From the NCBI RefSeq assembly GCF_009720825.1, contig NZ_WNKY01000024.1, positions 1-64,000 of the forward strand: DNA of 64,000 bases, given 5' to 3'. The notes beneath the pieces were generated by a model, which saw only the letters and a program-made list of their open reading frames with translations, was not told where the DNA came from and made no database searches. This DNA comes from Duganella radicis (GTDB taxonomy: Bacteria; Pseudomonadota; Gammaproteobacteria; Burkholderiales; Burkholderiaceae_D). The translations under genes and the position numbers were made by a program. Positions 9,029 to 16,339 of this stretch are shown here, piece after piece; position 1 is the stretch's first letter; every line of letters starts with the position of its first letter.

Positions 9029-9942
9029 GCTGGACCGATCTGGCGCGAAACGGGCGCATCCTGGTGGTGGACGACGCCATGGAAAACATCCAGATCCTGC
9101 ACCATGCGCTGCGCGAGGAACACGAGGTGCTGTTCGCGCTGGACGGCGAGCAAGCCTTGCAGATCGCCCGCGAGCAGCAGCCGGACCTGATCCTGCTGGA
9201 CGCCGTCATGCCCGGCATGGACGGCTACGCGGTGGTGGCGGCCCTGCGCGGCTCGCCGCGCCTGCAAGACATCCCGGTGATCTTCGTCACCGCCCTCAGC
9301 CAGCCGGAAGACGAGACGCGGGCGCTGGAAGGCGGCGCGGTCGACTTCATCAGCAAGCCCTTCAATGTGGCGGTGGTGCGGGCGCGCGTGCGCAGCCAGC
9401 TGACCATCAAGCGCCAGGCCGACGCCATGCGCGAGCTGAGCATGACCGACGGCCTGACCGGCGTGGCCAACCGCCGCAACTTCAACGACACCGTCGACGC
9501 CGAATGGCGCCGCTGCGCGCGCGCCGGCCTGCCGCTGTCGGTGATCATGATCGACATCGACCACTTCAAGCTGTACAACGACCACTACGGCCACCAGGCC
9601 GGCGACACCTGCCTGCAACAGGTGAGCGCGGCCATGAAGCGCTGCGCCACCCGGCCGCAGGACTTGCTGGCGCGCTACGGCGGCGAGGAATTCATCCTGC
9701 TGCTGCCGCAGGAAGGCCAGGAGGGCACGGAAGTGGTGGCCCAGCGCATCCTCGACGAAGTGCGCAAGCTGGCGATTCCGCACGCCGCCTCGCCCACCGC
9801 CCCCATCGTCACCCTGAGCATGGGGCTGGCCAGCATCCTGCCGCCGTCCGACGGCGTCGACCCGAGCGTCCTGATCCGCAACGCCGACGCCCTGCTCTAC
9901 CGCGCCAAACAGACCGGCCGCAACCGCTACTGCCTGGCTTGA
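9025..9942 (+). CDS. REC-GGDEF response regulator, diguanylate cyclase
   Basis: A 305-residue protein with an N-terminal receiver (VVDD acidic pair, phospho-acceptor Asp59 in LLDAVMPGMDG, Lys in SKPFN) joined to a GGDEF domain starting at MTDGLTGVANRR. The active-site motif is GGEEF at residues 219-223, and an intact inhibitory I-site RPQD lies five residues before it, so the enzyme should make cyclic di-GMP and be product-inhibited. A strong AAAGGAA ribosome binding site and the four-base overlap with the hybrid kinase gene indicate coupled expression and probably a cognate pair. Phosphorylation of Asp59 should promote dimerisation and activity, as in WspR/PleD-type enzymes. Confidence 0.95.
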   Translation: MSWTDLARNGRILVVDDAMENIQILHHALREEHEVLFALDGEQALQIAREQQPDLILLDAVMPGMDGYAVVAALRGSPRLQDIPVIFVTALSQPEDETRALEGGAVDFISKPFNVAVVRARVRSQLTIKRQADAMRELSMTDGLTGVANRRNFNDTVDAEWRRCARAGLPLSVIMIDIDHFKLYNDHYGHQAGDTCLQQVSAAMKRCATRPQDLLARYGGEEFILLLPQEGQEGTEVVAQRILDEVRKLAIPHAASPTAPIVTLSMGLASILPPSDGVDPSVLIRNADALLYRAKQTGRNRYCLA

Positions 9943-9984
9943 TGGTTTGTCCCTAGCGTAAAAACACCCTGCTTGTCCACGCTG

Positions 9985-10026
9985 TTGTAAAAATGTATTT
10001 CACAAAAATACAAAACATTTTTACAA
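9985..10026. promoter_or_regulatory. Long AT-rich inverted repeat before the PEP-CTERM protease
   Basis: TTGTAAAAATG and CATTTTTACAA are perfect 11-base inverted arms, and inside them GTATTT and AAATAC form a second 6-base stem around a CACAA loop. The AT content is far above that of the neighbouring genes. It may end transcription of the cyclase gene or be an operator; there is no T-run directly after it, which argues against a simple intrinsic terminator. Confidence 0.45.
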
Positions 10027-10040
10027 TTATCAATGCTATA

Positions 10041-10069
10041 TTGACAATTCCGTGACTCATCCTTATCAA
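10041..10069 (+). promoter_or_regulatory. Sigma-70-type promoter candidate for the serine protease
   Basis: A perfect -35 hexamer TTGACA at 10041 is followed, after 17 bases, by TATCAA at 10064 (4 of 6 matches to TATAAT). It lies about 54 bases upstream of the protease start, which is a reasonable distance. Confidence 0.45.
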
Positions 10070-10122
10070 GGGGGCATGGAAGAGCGCTGTCACAATAACC
10101 ATACTAATCAGGGGTAGCTTTT

Positions 10123-11223
10123 ATGAGAATTTCTACGCAAGGACTCACCATGATCGCCGTGGCGGCCGGCCTGCTGGCCGCATCGGCCGCGCAAGCCGGC
10201 AATGCCGAGTTGTTGACGCCGCTGACCGGCAACGCCACCGATCCGTCCAACTGGCGCTTCACGCCGGGCCAGAGCTTCAATGGCGTGGCCGGCGCGCTGG
10301 ATGGCGTGGCGCGCATCACCTTCTCCAACTCGGCAGGCAACTGGGCCTGTTCCGGCTCGCTGCTGGCCGGCGGCCAGTACGTGCTGACCGCCGCCCACTG
10401 CGCGGACGACTTCACCAGCATGAAAGTCCAGTTCGGCTGGGCCAACGGCACCGCCGCCGTCACCCGCACCGTGGCGGTGGGCAGCGCCTACGTGAATCCG
10501 CACTGGAACGGCGATCTCGACACCGGCGCCGACATCGCCATCGTCAAGCTCAACCAGTCGGTCACCACCATCAACGGCTACAAGCTGAGCACCACCAACG
10601 ACGTCGGCAAGGACTACCTGATGGCCGGCTACGGCACCACCACCGTCGGCGGCAGCAACACCGCGACCAACTGGAGCGACGGCGCCTGGGGGCATTACGG
10701 CTACAACACCTTCGACGTCGACAGCCAGAGCTACAACAAAATCAGCGACGACGCCATCCACTGGGGCTACGACGCCGCCTACTACGCGCCGGGCGTCACC
10801 TACATGAGCGACTACGACGATGGCACCAACGCCCACAACACCCTGGGCCGCATGTCGGACGTGGTGGGCGGCGGCTGGACCAGCGGCATCGGCCTCGGCT
10901 CCCAGGAAGCGCTGATCGCCGGCGGCGACTCGGGCGGCGGCGACTTCGTGTGGAACGGCTCGGAGTGGATCCTGTCGGGCGTGCACAGCTGGGGCTGGCA
11001 AGGCAGCGAATCCTGCCCGTACTTCGGCCTGAGCGGCTGCGACGTCAGCACCAAGAACTCGTCGAGCTACGGCGACCTGTCCGGCTCGACCGCGACCTTC
11101 TCGCACATCGCGTGGATCAATTCGGTGACGGCCGTGCCGGAACCGGCCACCTACGGCATGATGGTCTCGGGCCTGGCGCTGGTGGGCGCGCTGGCGCGCC
11201 GCCGTCGCCAACAACAAGCCTGA
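10123..11223 (+). CDS. Secreted trypsin-like serine protease with PEP-CTERM sorting signal
   Basis: A 366-residue S1-family protease. A signal peptide ends near residue 25 (SAAQAG). The catalytic triad is visible: His92 in LTAAHCADD, Asp137 in GADIAIVKL and Ser270 in GGDSGGGDF, where the usual GDSGGP has Gly in place of Pro. The C-terminus carries a PEP-CTERM signal: VPEP at residues 338-341, a hydrophobic helix and an RRRRQ tail, so the protein should be processed by an exosortase and delivered to the envelope or exopolysaccharide matrix. No exosortase gene is in the window. A GGGGT ribosome binding site precedes the ATG. Confidence 0.93.
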   Translation: MRISTQGLTMIAVAAGLLAASAAQAGNAELLTPLTGNATDPSNWRFTPGQSFNGVAGALDGVARITFSNSAGNWACSGSLLAGGQYVLTAAHCADDFTSMKVQFGWANGTAAVTRTVAVGSAYVNPHWNGDLDTGADIAIVKLNQSVTTINGYKLSTTNDVGKDYLMAGYGTTTVGGSNTATNWSDGAWGHYGYNTFDVDSQSYNKISDDAIHWGYDAAYYAPGVTYMSDYDDGTNAHNTLGRMSDVVGGGWTSGIGLGSQEALIAGGDSGGGDFVWNGSEWILSGVHSWGWQGSESCPYFGLSGCDVSTKNSSSYGDLSGSTATFSHIAWINSVTAVPEPATYGMMVSGLALVGALARRRRQQQA

Positions 11224-11231
11224 TCCCCCAG

Positions 11232-11284
11232 CCCGCGCCACGGTACAGCAAAAAACGCTGTATCGTGCGCGGGTTGTTCTTTAT
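11232..11284 (+). terminator. Intrinsic terminator after the protease
   Basis: CCCGCGC and GCGCGGG with the inner arms ACGGTACAGC/GCTGTATCGT form a long stem (one bulge, one G-T pair) around an AAAAAAC loop, followed by TTGTTCTTTAT. It begins nine bases after the protease stop. Confidence 0.75.
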
Positions 11285-11317
11285 GCTGAGCCGTTTCCAC
11301 CTCTGGAAAGGCGAGCC

Positions 11318-11791
11318 ATGAAGTACAGCGTCCTGTTGACTGCCCTGATGGCGGGCATAGTGCCGCCGGCCTACAGTCAGTGCTGCGGTTACGGCATGAG
11401 TTACGACAACGTGACCGTGTGGCCTCAGCCGATCCTGCATCACGCGGGCGAGCCGGAGCCCAAATACAAGAAACCGCCGCTGGTCACCGCCCCGCCCAAC
11501 ATCCAGGCCAACGCCAGCATCCTGTCGATGAATTTCCCGCCCGCGCAGCGCGCCGACGTCTCGGACGAAGCCTACGACGCCGTCACCCGCCAGTTCCGCG
11601 CCCAGGACAAACTGCGCGACATGCTCAAGAACAACCCGCCGGAAAAAGTGCGCGACGTCTTCGAACAAAGCGCCATGATCGGCGCCTTCATGGCGATGAC
11701 GCAGAAATCCCTGAAGCAACATCCGCAACCGCCCAACGTCCGCCAGAACCTGATCGTCCTATCGCGCGTTGTTCTGACAGAACGAAATTGA
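11318..11791 (+). CDS. Small secreted protein of unknown function
   Basis: A 157-residue protein with a predicted signal peptide (LLTALMAGIVPPAYS) followed by QCCGYGMSYDN. The mature part is mostly helical and charged, with no motif I recognise. GAAAGGCGAG before the ATG is a good ribosome binding site. A terminator separates it from the protease, so it is probably transcribed alone. It is the last gene with the usual high-GC codon usage before the AT-richer stretch begins. Confidence 0.6.
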   Translation: MKYSVLLTALMAGIVPPAYSQCCGYGMSYDNVTVWPQPILHHAGEPEPKYKKPPLVTAPPNIQANASILSMNFPPAQRADVSDEAYDAVTRQFRAQDKLRDMLKNNPPEKVRDVFEQSAMIGAFMAMTQKSLKQHPQPPNVRQNLIVLSRVVLTERN

Positions 11792-11909
11792 ATTCAGTTA
11801 CAAAGAGTGAGATTTCCACCGTTACAGCTTCGGTATGCTAAGAAATCAGCCAAGGACGCCTTGCCAACCGCCGCACATGAGCTTTCTACGGCATGCCAGA
11901 GGAAACTAT

Positions 11910-13130
11910 ATGCATACTTGGTCAAACTACACGGTGATGGTGGTCGAGGACAGCTTAACGCAGCGAGTTTATCTGATTAGATTACTCCAAGAGCTGGGCT
12001 TTGGCCACGTGCTGGCAGCGACCGACGGGGTCGAGGCGATACGGCTATTGAAGGAAGTCGCGTCCGAGCCTCTCTACCTCGTCATCACTGATTTGGACAT
12101 GCCTGGCATGGATGGAATCGAGCTGACCCAACGCATCACCGATGCCGCCTATGCTCAGCACATCATTGTCACCAGCGCCCGCGATCCGCGCTTGCTGGAA
12201 GTGGTGGAAAGCATGAGCGCAGAGGATGCCAAGCTGCCACTGCTGGGTACCTTGCTCAAGCCCATCAAGCGCGAAAGCCTGGTTGATTTAATCAGTCGTG
12301 CTCCAGAGCGCGGCAACGAAACCAGGTTCGACGCCAAGCACACTACCTTTACGCTGGATGAACTGGAGCTTGCTCTTGATCAGAAGCAGTTCTTGCCTTA
12401 CTACCAACCCAAGGTTGCAATCAGTTCCGGTCAGGTTGTCGGAGCAGAAGCCTTGGCGCGATGGCAGCATCCCATACAGGGGATCGTCTCTCCATTTTTC
12501 TTCATCCCCATTCTGGAAGGCACGCCATTAATGGCAAAGCTGACGCTACTGCTGATCGAGCAAGTGCTGCGTGATATGGCCGCATGGCGTAGTGGTGGAT
12601 TGTCCATCGATGTCTCAATCAATCTTTCTGCCGAGAACCTGGGTGATCGCGGCTTCATCGACCGCATTACCGATCTGGTAGCAAATTACGAAATTCCACC
12701 ATCCTGCATCACATGGGAGGTGACGGAGACGACGGTCATGAATAATTTGTCGTCCTGTCTGGCGAATCTGGCGCGCCTTCGCCTGAAAGGCTATGGTTTA
12801 GCGATGGACGATTACGGCATTGGCTATTCGTCGATGCAGCAACTGTCACGCTGTCCGTTCACAGAACTGAAAATAGATAGAGCTTTCGTCGATGGCGCCG
12901 CGGAGCGACCTAACCGACGAGCGATCCTCGAAACCTCCATCGCCATGGGGGTGAAGCTAGCGGTCACGACGGTTGGAGAGGGAGTGGAATCGCTAGCCGA
13001 CTGGCATTTACTGCGCGACCTCGCCTGTGATTTGGCACAAGGCTTTCTCATTGCAAAGCCGATGCCTGCCGACGACCTACCACACTGGGTCGATGCTAAT
13101 CGCGCGCGCCTGACATCCTTGGCGCAATAA
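11910..13130 (+). CDS. REC-EAL response regulator, putative cyclic-di-GMP phosphodiesterase
   Basis: A 406-residue protein with an N-terminal receiver (VVEDS, acceptor Asp61 in ITDLDMPGMDG, Lys in LLKPIKR) and a C-terminal EAL domain. EAL motif elements seen are EALARW, NLSAENL, EVTETTV, MDDYGIGYSS (usual DDFGTGYSS), LKIDRAFV, TVGEGVES and AQGFLIAKPM. The metal-binding and catalytic acidic residues therefore appear present, with drift in the loop 6 motif. I prefer the ATG at 11910, preceded by GAGGAAAC, over the in-frame ATG at 11835. Base composition is clearly more AT-rich than the genes to its left, suggesting transfer. Similar REC-EAL proteins (VieA, RocR class) lower cyclic di-GMP. Confidence 0.88.
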   Translation: MHTWSNYTVMVVEDSLTQRVYLIRLLQELGFGHVLAATDGVEAIRLLKEVASEPLYLVITDLDMPGMDGIELTQRITDAAYAQHIIVTSARDPRLLEVVESMSAEDAKLPLLGTLLKPIKRESLVDLISRAPERGNETRFDAKHTTFTLDELELALDQKQFLPYYQPKVAISSGQVVGAEALARWQHPIQGIVSPFFFIPILEGTPLMAKLTLLLIEQVLRDMAAWRSGGLSIDVSINLSAENLGDRGFIDRITDLVANYEIPPSCITWEVTETTVMNNLSSCLANLARLRLKGYGLAMDDYGIGYSSMQQLSRCPFTELKIDRAFVDGAAERPNRRAILETSIAMGVKLAVTTVGEGVESLADWHLLRDLACDLAQGFLIAKPMPADDLPHWVDANRARLTSLAQ

Positions 13131-13359
13131 ACCTTCCGGCTACGCCACGTGGGCGGGCGGCAAAGGCGTGCCGGGCTGCTTCAAGCGTCGCAAGAAGTGA
13201 TAAATGTCACGGAACAAAGTGACGTTTGTCCGGTGATCAAATGCACGACTGTCCGTAGAATGCATCTCATCGGCAGTACACGAGCAGCACCTAAAACCTG
13301 AACCCCGTTTTAGTTGAGCATTAAAAAACCTACCCCCATCAACTTAAACGAGGTCCATC
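13131..13359 (+). other. Intergenic region with a possible high-GC coding remnant
   Basis: Immediately after the EAL gene, 13136-13201 reads in one frame as SGYATWAGGKGVPGCFKRRKK followed by a stop (about 20 residues), with GC-rich codons like the host genes and unlike the EAL gene. It looks like the tail of a lost gene. The remainder contains GTCAC/GTGAC inverted arms near 13206-13223 and leads to the Flp pilin gene; no clear promoter hexamers were found. Confidence 0.3.
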
Positions 13360-13527
13360 ATGAACGCAGTCAAAAACTTCATCAACGACGAAGCCGGCAT
13401 CACCGCTATCGAATACGCCCTGATGGCAGCCGCCATCGCCGCCGCGATCACCGCTGGCCTGGCCATCCTCGGCCCGAAAATCACCGCATCGCTGACCTAC
13501 ATTTCGGGCCTGATCAAATCGTCGTAA
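13360..13527 (+). CDS. Flp/Fap-type pilin
   Basis: A 55-residue prepilin: MNAVKNFINDEAG then ITAIEYALMAAAIAAAITAG, the Flp signature with cleavage expected after the Gly and the conserved Glu-Tyr pair in IEYAL, followed by a short tail ending IKSS. Flp pilins are processed by TadV/FppA-type peptidases and assembled by the Tad secretion machine into adhesive bundles. No tad or cpa genes are present in the window, so this is an orphan or distant copy. ACGAGG before the ATG serves as ribosome binding site and a terminator follows within 20 bases, so it is a single-gene unit. Confidence 0.9.
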   Translation: MNAVKNFINDEAGITAIEYALMAAAIAAAITAGLAILGPKITASLTYISGLIKSS

Positions 13528-13545
13528 TCACTGGCGGCGCAAACA

Positions 13546-13577
13546 AAAAGCCGGGGTGACTTGCTCCGGCTTTTTTC
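13546..13577 (+). terminator. Intrinsic terminator after the Flp pilin
   Basis: AAAAAGCCGG and CCGGCTTTTTT are inverted arms around a GGTGACTTGCT loop, with a T-run on the plus strand. Confidence 0.85.
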
Positions 13578-14193
13578 ATTTTTACGAGCTAAAACATTCC
13601 CGATACAGCCGCGATGCGCTTCCCCTTACGCCCCAGAGCAGGCATTCGCAGTGGTGCCGCACGAAGACCGACGATGGCTTTTTACCCGACAGCTACTTTG
13701 ACCGGCCCCTTCCAAGGACACACCTGTTCGAGCCAAAACCCAGATGGCCCCTTAGGTAGAGACATGCCCAGCAAGGTTGGATGAACCACGTATCCGGCTT
13801 TTGAAAACTGTATCGCCAGCTGTAGTCGGCGTTGCCGGAGAATTGGCCCATAATTTGGCGGTGCGTTACGGTATCGATTTCGCGCCCAGAATCGACTGAA
13901 GTGCAAATGCTCGCGTGCCGTTAGTGACCGCAGGAGTCTCCATCTTCCACTTATAGACATGGCGTAAATCGGACGCTTCAGCAACCGGTATGATTGGTCG
14001 AACGTTGCAAATTTCCGAGTGCTACGCCGTGATGGATATCTATCGTTACGTTGCCACTTCATTGCATCCCCAAGATGTGCGTGTCATCCCTCTTCTGCCT
14101 AAGGTCCGCTTCTGGCCGGTTGCAGCATTACCGCTCTATCACTTGAACTGCATGTTCATAACGCGTTTTAAACATTTGCGCGAACGAGACCAC
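13578..14193. other. AT-richer stretch without a supported gene
   Basis: About 600 bases with no convincing coding sequence. Open frames on both strands (13682-14062 minus, 13990-14205 plus) overlap each other, are rich in Arg/Trp/Pro and lack ribosome binding sites or recognisable motifs. The composition resembles decayed accessory DNA. Confidence 0.4.
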
Positions 14194-14472
14194 TTATTCC
14201 AGTGATTCGTTTTGATGACAGGTAGTGATGATGAGATGCTGTCCGTCCCCATCCTCACCAACGCACATCCAGTCTAGAGCATCCTCCCATTTAGCGGAGT
14301 CCTGGCCGAGTACGCAGAATAGTTCAATACGGTCCTGTAGCAACTCAAGCAACAACGCATCGTCCCGCTCGGAGTGATATCCAGACTTCGAAAGCAAAAC
14401 AATTTTTCCAGAGTACGCCATATTTTCCAAAGGGTCTGCATTTAGCCGGTTTCCGCCTAAGCATACCCTCAC
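14194..14472 (-). CDS. Small protein of unknown function
   Basis: A 92-residue acidic protein starting at GTG: RVCLGGNRLNADP, then MAYSGKIVLLSKSGYHSERDDALLLELL, then ELFCVLGQDSAKWEDALDWMCVGEDGDG and LIITTCHQNESLE. The sequence has the look of a compact alpha/beta fold and not of a shadow frame. I recall similar uncharacterised bacterial proteins but cannot name the family with confidence. Its start overlaps the stop of the next minus-strand frame by four bases (GTGA), which supports both being genes. Confidence 0.5.
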   Translation of the reverse strand: MRVCLGGNRLNADPLENMAYSGKIVLLSKSGYHSERDDALLLELLQDRIELFCVLGQDSAKWEDALDWMCVGEDGDGQHLIITTCHQNESLE

Positions 14473-14693
14473 ACAGGTACGCCAGCTTGAAAATCAGTCG
14501 CTTTTTCCTCGCCTTCAGTGTACCTCTCTATACGCAGTCCAGCAGGTTTGAGGAAATAGGCCACCCATCTCGTACCCGTTGGTTCCGCATAGAGCATTCG
14601 CTCATAGTACTCAGCGGTTTCCCCAAGGACTGGCTTTACGAAGTTCAGATGCCTAGTAAGAAGCCACTTGACCAAGAACCGCCCCACAACCAA
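14469..14693 (-). CDS. Hypothetical small protein, weakly supported
   Basis: A 74-residue frame that can start only at TTG (14693), since a stop lies four codons upstream. It reads VVGRFLVKWLLTRHLNFVKPVLGETAEYYERMLYAEPTGTRWVAYF and ends GVPV. There is no clear ribosome binding site. The four-base overlap with the downstream gene is the main support. It may be a truncated remnant of a longer gene. Confidence 0.35.
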   Translation of the reverse strand: MVVGRFLVKWLLTRHLNFVKPVLGETAEYYERMLYAEPTGTRWVAYFLKPAGLRIERYTEGEEKATDFQAGVPV

Positions 14694-14741
14694 ATCATGT
14701 TTTTAGCTCGTCAGCGCTAACTGCGGACTCATCCGACTCGT

Positions 14742-15134
14742 TCATATGCCATTCTTGGAATTGCGTTGGCGTGTCTTGTACGCCAGGACGTAACTGAAGT
14801 AATAGGCTGGAGCCAGGAAGCTAACGACAACCAACGCGATGAAGACACGAGGCCAAAAGCTGCTGGACATGTGCCCCAAATCCATGAAGGTACCAACGAC
14901 CAGATCGAAGCAACTGAGCCAAAAGAGCGGCCGCCAGTATCTGAGAATCGCGGCGTCCCACTCCAGCACGACGATGAGAACCGCAGCCGCCAGCGAAAGT
15001 CCGGAAATAGACGTGATAATGACAAAGATCGGCGAATAGCCGAGATCGATGTTGTCTAAAGCCGCTAACTGCCCAATGAAGCCAACCAGAGTGGCATAGG
15101 CAGCAAGAATGAGTTTGGCAACTAATTCGGTCAT
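14742..15134 (-). CDS. Four-helix integral membrane protein of unknown function
   Basis: A 130-residue protein with four hydrophobic segments: LILAAYATLVGFIGQLAAL, IFVIITSISGLSLAAAVLIVVL, LFWLSCFDLVVGTFM and VFIALVVVSFLAPAYYFSYVLAY, ending in a positively charged tail KTRQRNSKNGI. No family motif is recognised. The AT-richer composition matches the rest of the 11.8-15.1 kb stretch. It is the first of up to three minus-strand genes in a row. Confidence 0.55.
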   Translation of the reverse strand: MTELVAKLILAAYATLVGFIGQLAALDNIDLGYSPIFVIITSISGLSLAAAVLIVVLEWDAAILRYWRPLFWLSCFDLVVGTFMDLGHMSSSFWPRVFIALVVVSFLAPAYYFSYVLAYKTRQRNSKNGI

Positions 15135-15192
15135 GGCGAGTGTTTCTAACGTACTAAATTCAAAATAAAAATATCCGCCGAGTCGCGACTGA

Positions 15193-16329
15193 TCACGAAT
15201 GCTGCTGGAATCCGCGCTGGGCGGTGAAGCGTTCGAGGTGGTGGTCGACGTCCCCCAGCGTCAGCTCGATCATGGTCAGGCGCTTGAAGTGGTGGGCGGC
15301 CGGCAGTTCGTCGGTCACGCCCATGCCGCCGTGCAGTTGCACCGCTTGCTGGCCGATGTACTTCGCCGCTTGCCCGATCCGCACTTTGGCCGCCGACGCC
15401 ACGCGGCGGCGTTCCTCCGCATCGCAATCCATGCGCGCCGCCACCAGCATCGCCATCGAGCGCGCTTGCTCCAGGTGGATGTACATGTCCGCCATGCGAT
15501 GCTGCAAGGCCTGGAAGCTGCCGATCGCGATCCCGAATTGTTTGCGGGTTTTCAGATACTCCAGCGTGGCGTTGAAGATGGCGTCCATCGCGCCCACCGC
15601 TTCCGCGCACAGCAGGCTGACGCCGTAGTCCGCCGCCTCTTCCAGCATGTCCCAGCCGCCGCCCAACTTGCCCAGCAGCGCGGACGCCGGTACCGCCACG
15701 TGATTGAACTGCACGGTGGCCGCGCGCTGGCCGTCGATGGTGCGGTAGTCGCGGATCACCACGCCCTGCGTTTCGGCCGGCACCACGAACAGGCTGATGC
15801 CATTGGTGTCGCGTTGGGTGCCGGCGCTGCGTGCGGAAACGATCAGTGCCCCCGCTTGGCCGCCGTGGATCACCACGGTCTTGGTGCCATCGATGCGGTA
15901 GCCTTCGCCGTTGATGCTGGCGATGGTTTTAATATCGGCAAGGTCGTGGCGCGAATGCTTCTCGCCCAGCGCGCACGCCAGCTTGAGCTCGCCCTTGGCC
16001 ACGTCTTCCAGCCGGTGATGCTGGTTGCCCGCCAGTTGCAGGAATTTGGCGCCCCACACGGTGGCGAAGTACGGTTCCACCACCAGTCCGCGCCCCAATT
16101 CCTGCATCACCACCAGCATATCCACCGCCGAGCCGCTGAAGCCGCCCTGCTCTTCGGGCACCGGCAAGGCCGTCATGCCCAGTTCCACCAGCGTATTCCA
16201 TGCGACATCCGACACGCCGCTGGCCGAATGCACGATGCGCGTGCGGGTGTCAAACGTGTAGTCCTTGTCCACCCAGCGGCGCAGGGCGTCGGCAAATTGC
16301 TGCTGCTCTTCCGTGAAATTGAAATCCAT
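15193..16329 (-). CDS. Acyl-CoA dehydrogenase family protein
   Basis: A 378-residue flavoprotein with the acyl-CoA dehydrogenase layout: N-terminal helical domain (MDFNFTEEQQQFADALRRWVD), middle beta domain and a C-terminal helical bundle with ARMDCDAEERRRVASAAKVRIGQAAKYIGQQAVQLHGGMGVTDE-like order, where QLHGGMGVTDE is the FAD/adenine-contacting motif. It forms the downstream half of a pair with the gene at 16340, ten bases away. Such pairs usually act as heteromeric dehydrogenases for sterol side chains, branched or aromatic acyl-CoA esters. It transfers electrons to ETF. AAGGGAG precedes the ATG. Confidence 0.88.
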   Translation of the reverse strand: MDFNFTEEQQQFADALRRWVDKDYTFDTRTRIVHSASGVSDVAWNTLVELGMTALPVPEEQGGFSGSAVDMLVVMQELGRGLVVEPYFATVWGAKFLQLAGNQHHRLEDVAKGELKLACALGEKHSRHDLADIKTIASINGEGYRIDGTKTVVIHGGQAGALIVSARSAGTQRDTNGISLFVVPAETQGVVIRDYRTIDGQRAATVQFNHVAVPASALLGKLGGGWDMLEEAADYGVSLLCAEAVGAMDAIFNATLEYLKTRKQFGIAIGSFQALQHRMADMYIHLEQARSMAMLVAARMDCDAEERRRVASAAKVRIGQAAKYIGQQAVQLHGGMGVTDELPAAHHFKRLTMIELTLGDVDHHLERFTAQRGFQQHS

Positions 16330-16339
16330 TGCCGCTCCC

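Noticed and set aside
13682..14062. 126-codon minus-strand frame in the AT-richer stretch
   Set aside because: Arg/Trp-rich, no ribosome binding site, overlapped by another frame on the plus strand, and no recognisable motif.
13990..14205. 71-codon plus-strand frame
   Set aside because: Overlaps other frames in both directions and contains no motif; it looks like decayed DNA.
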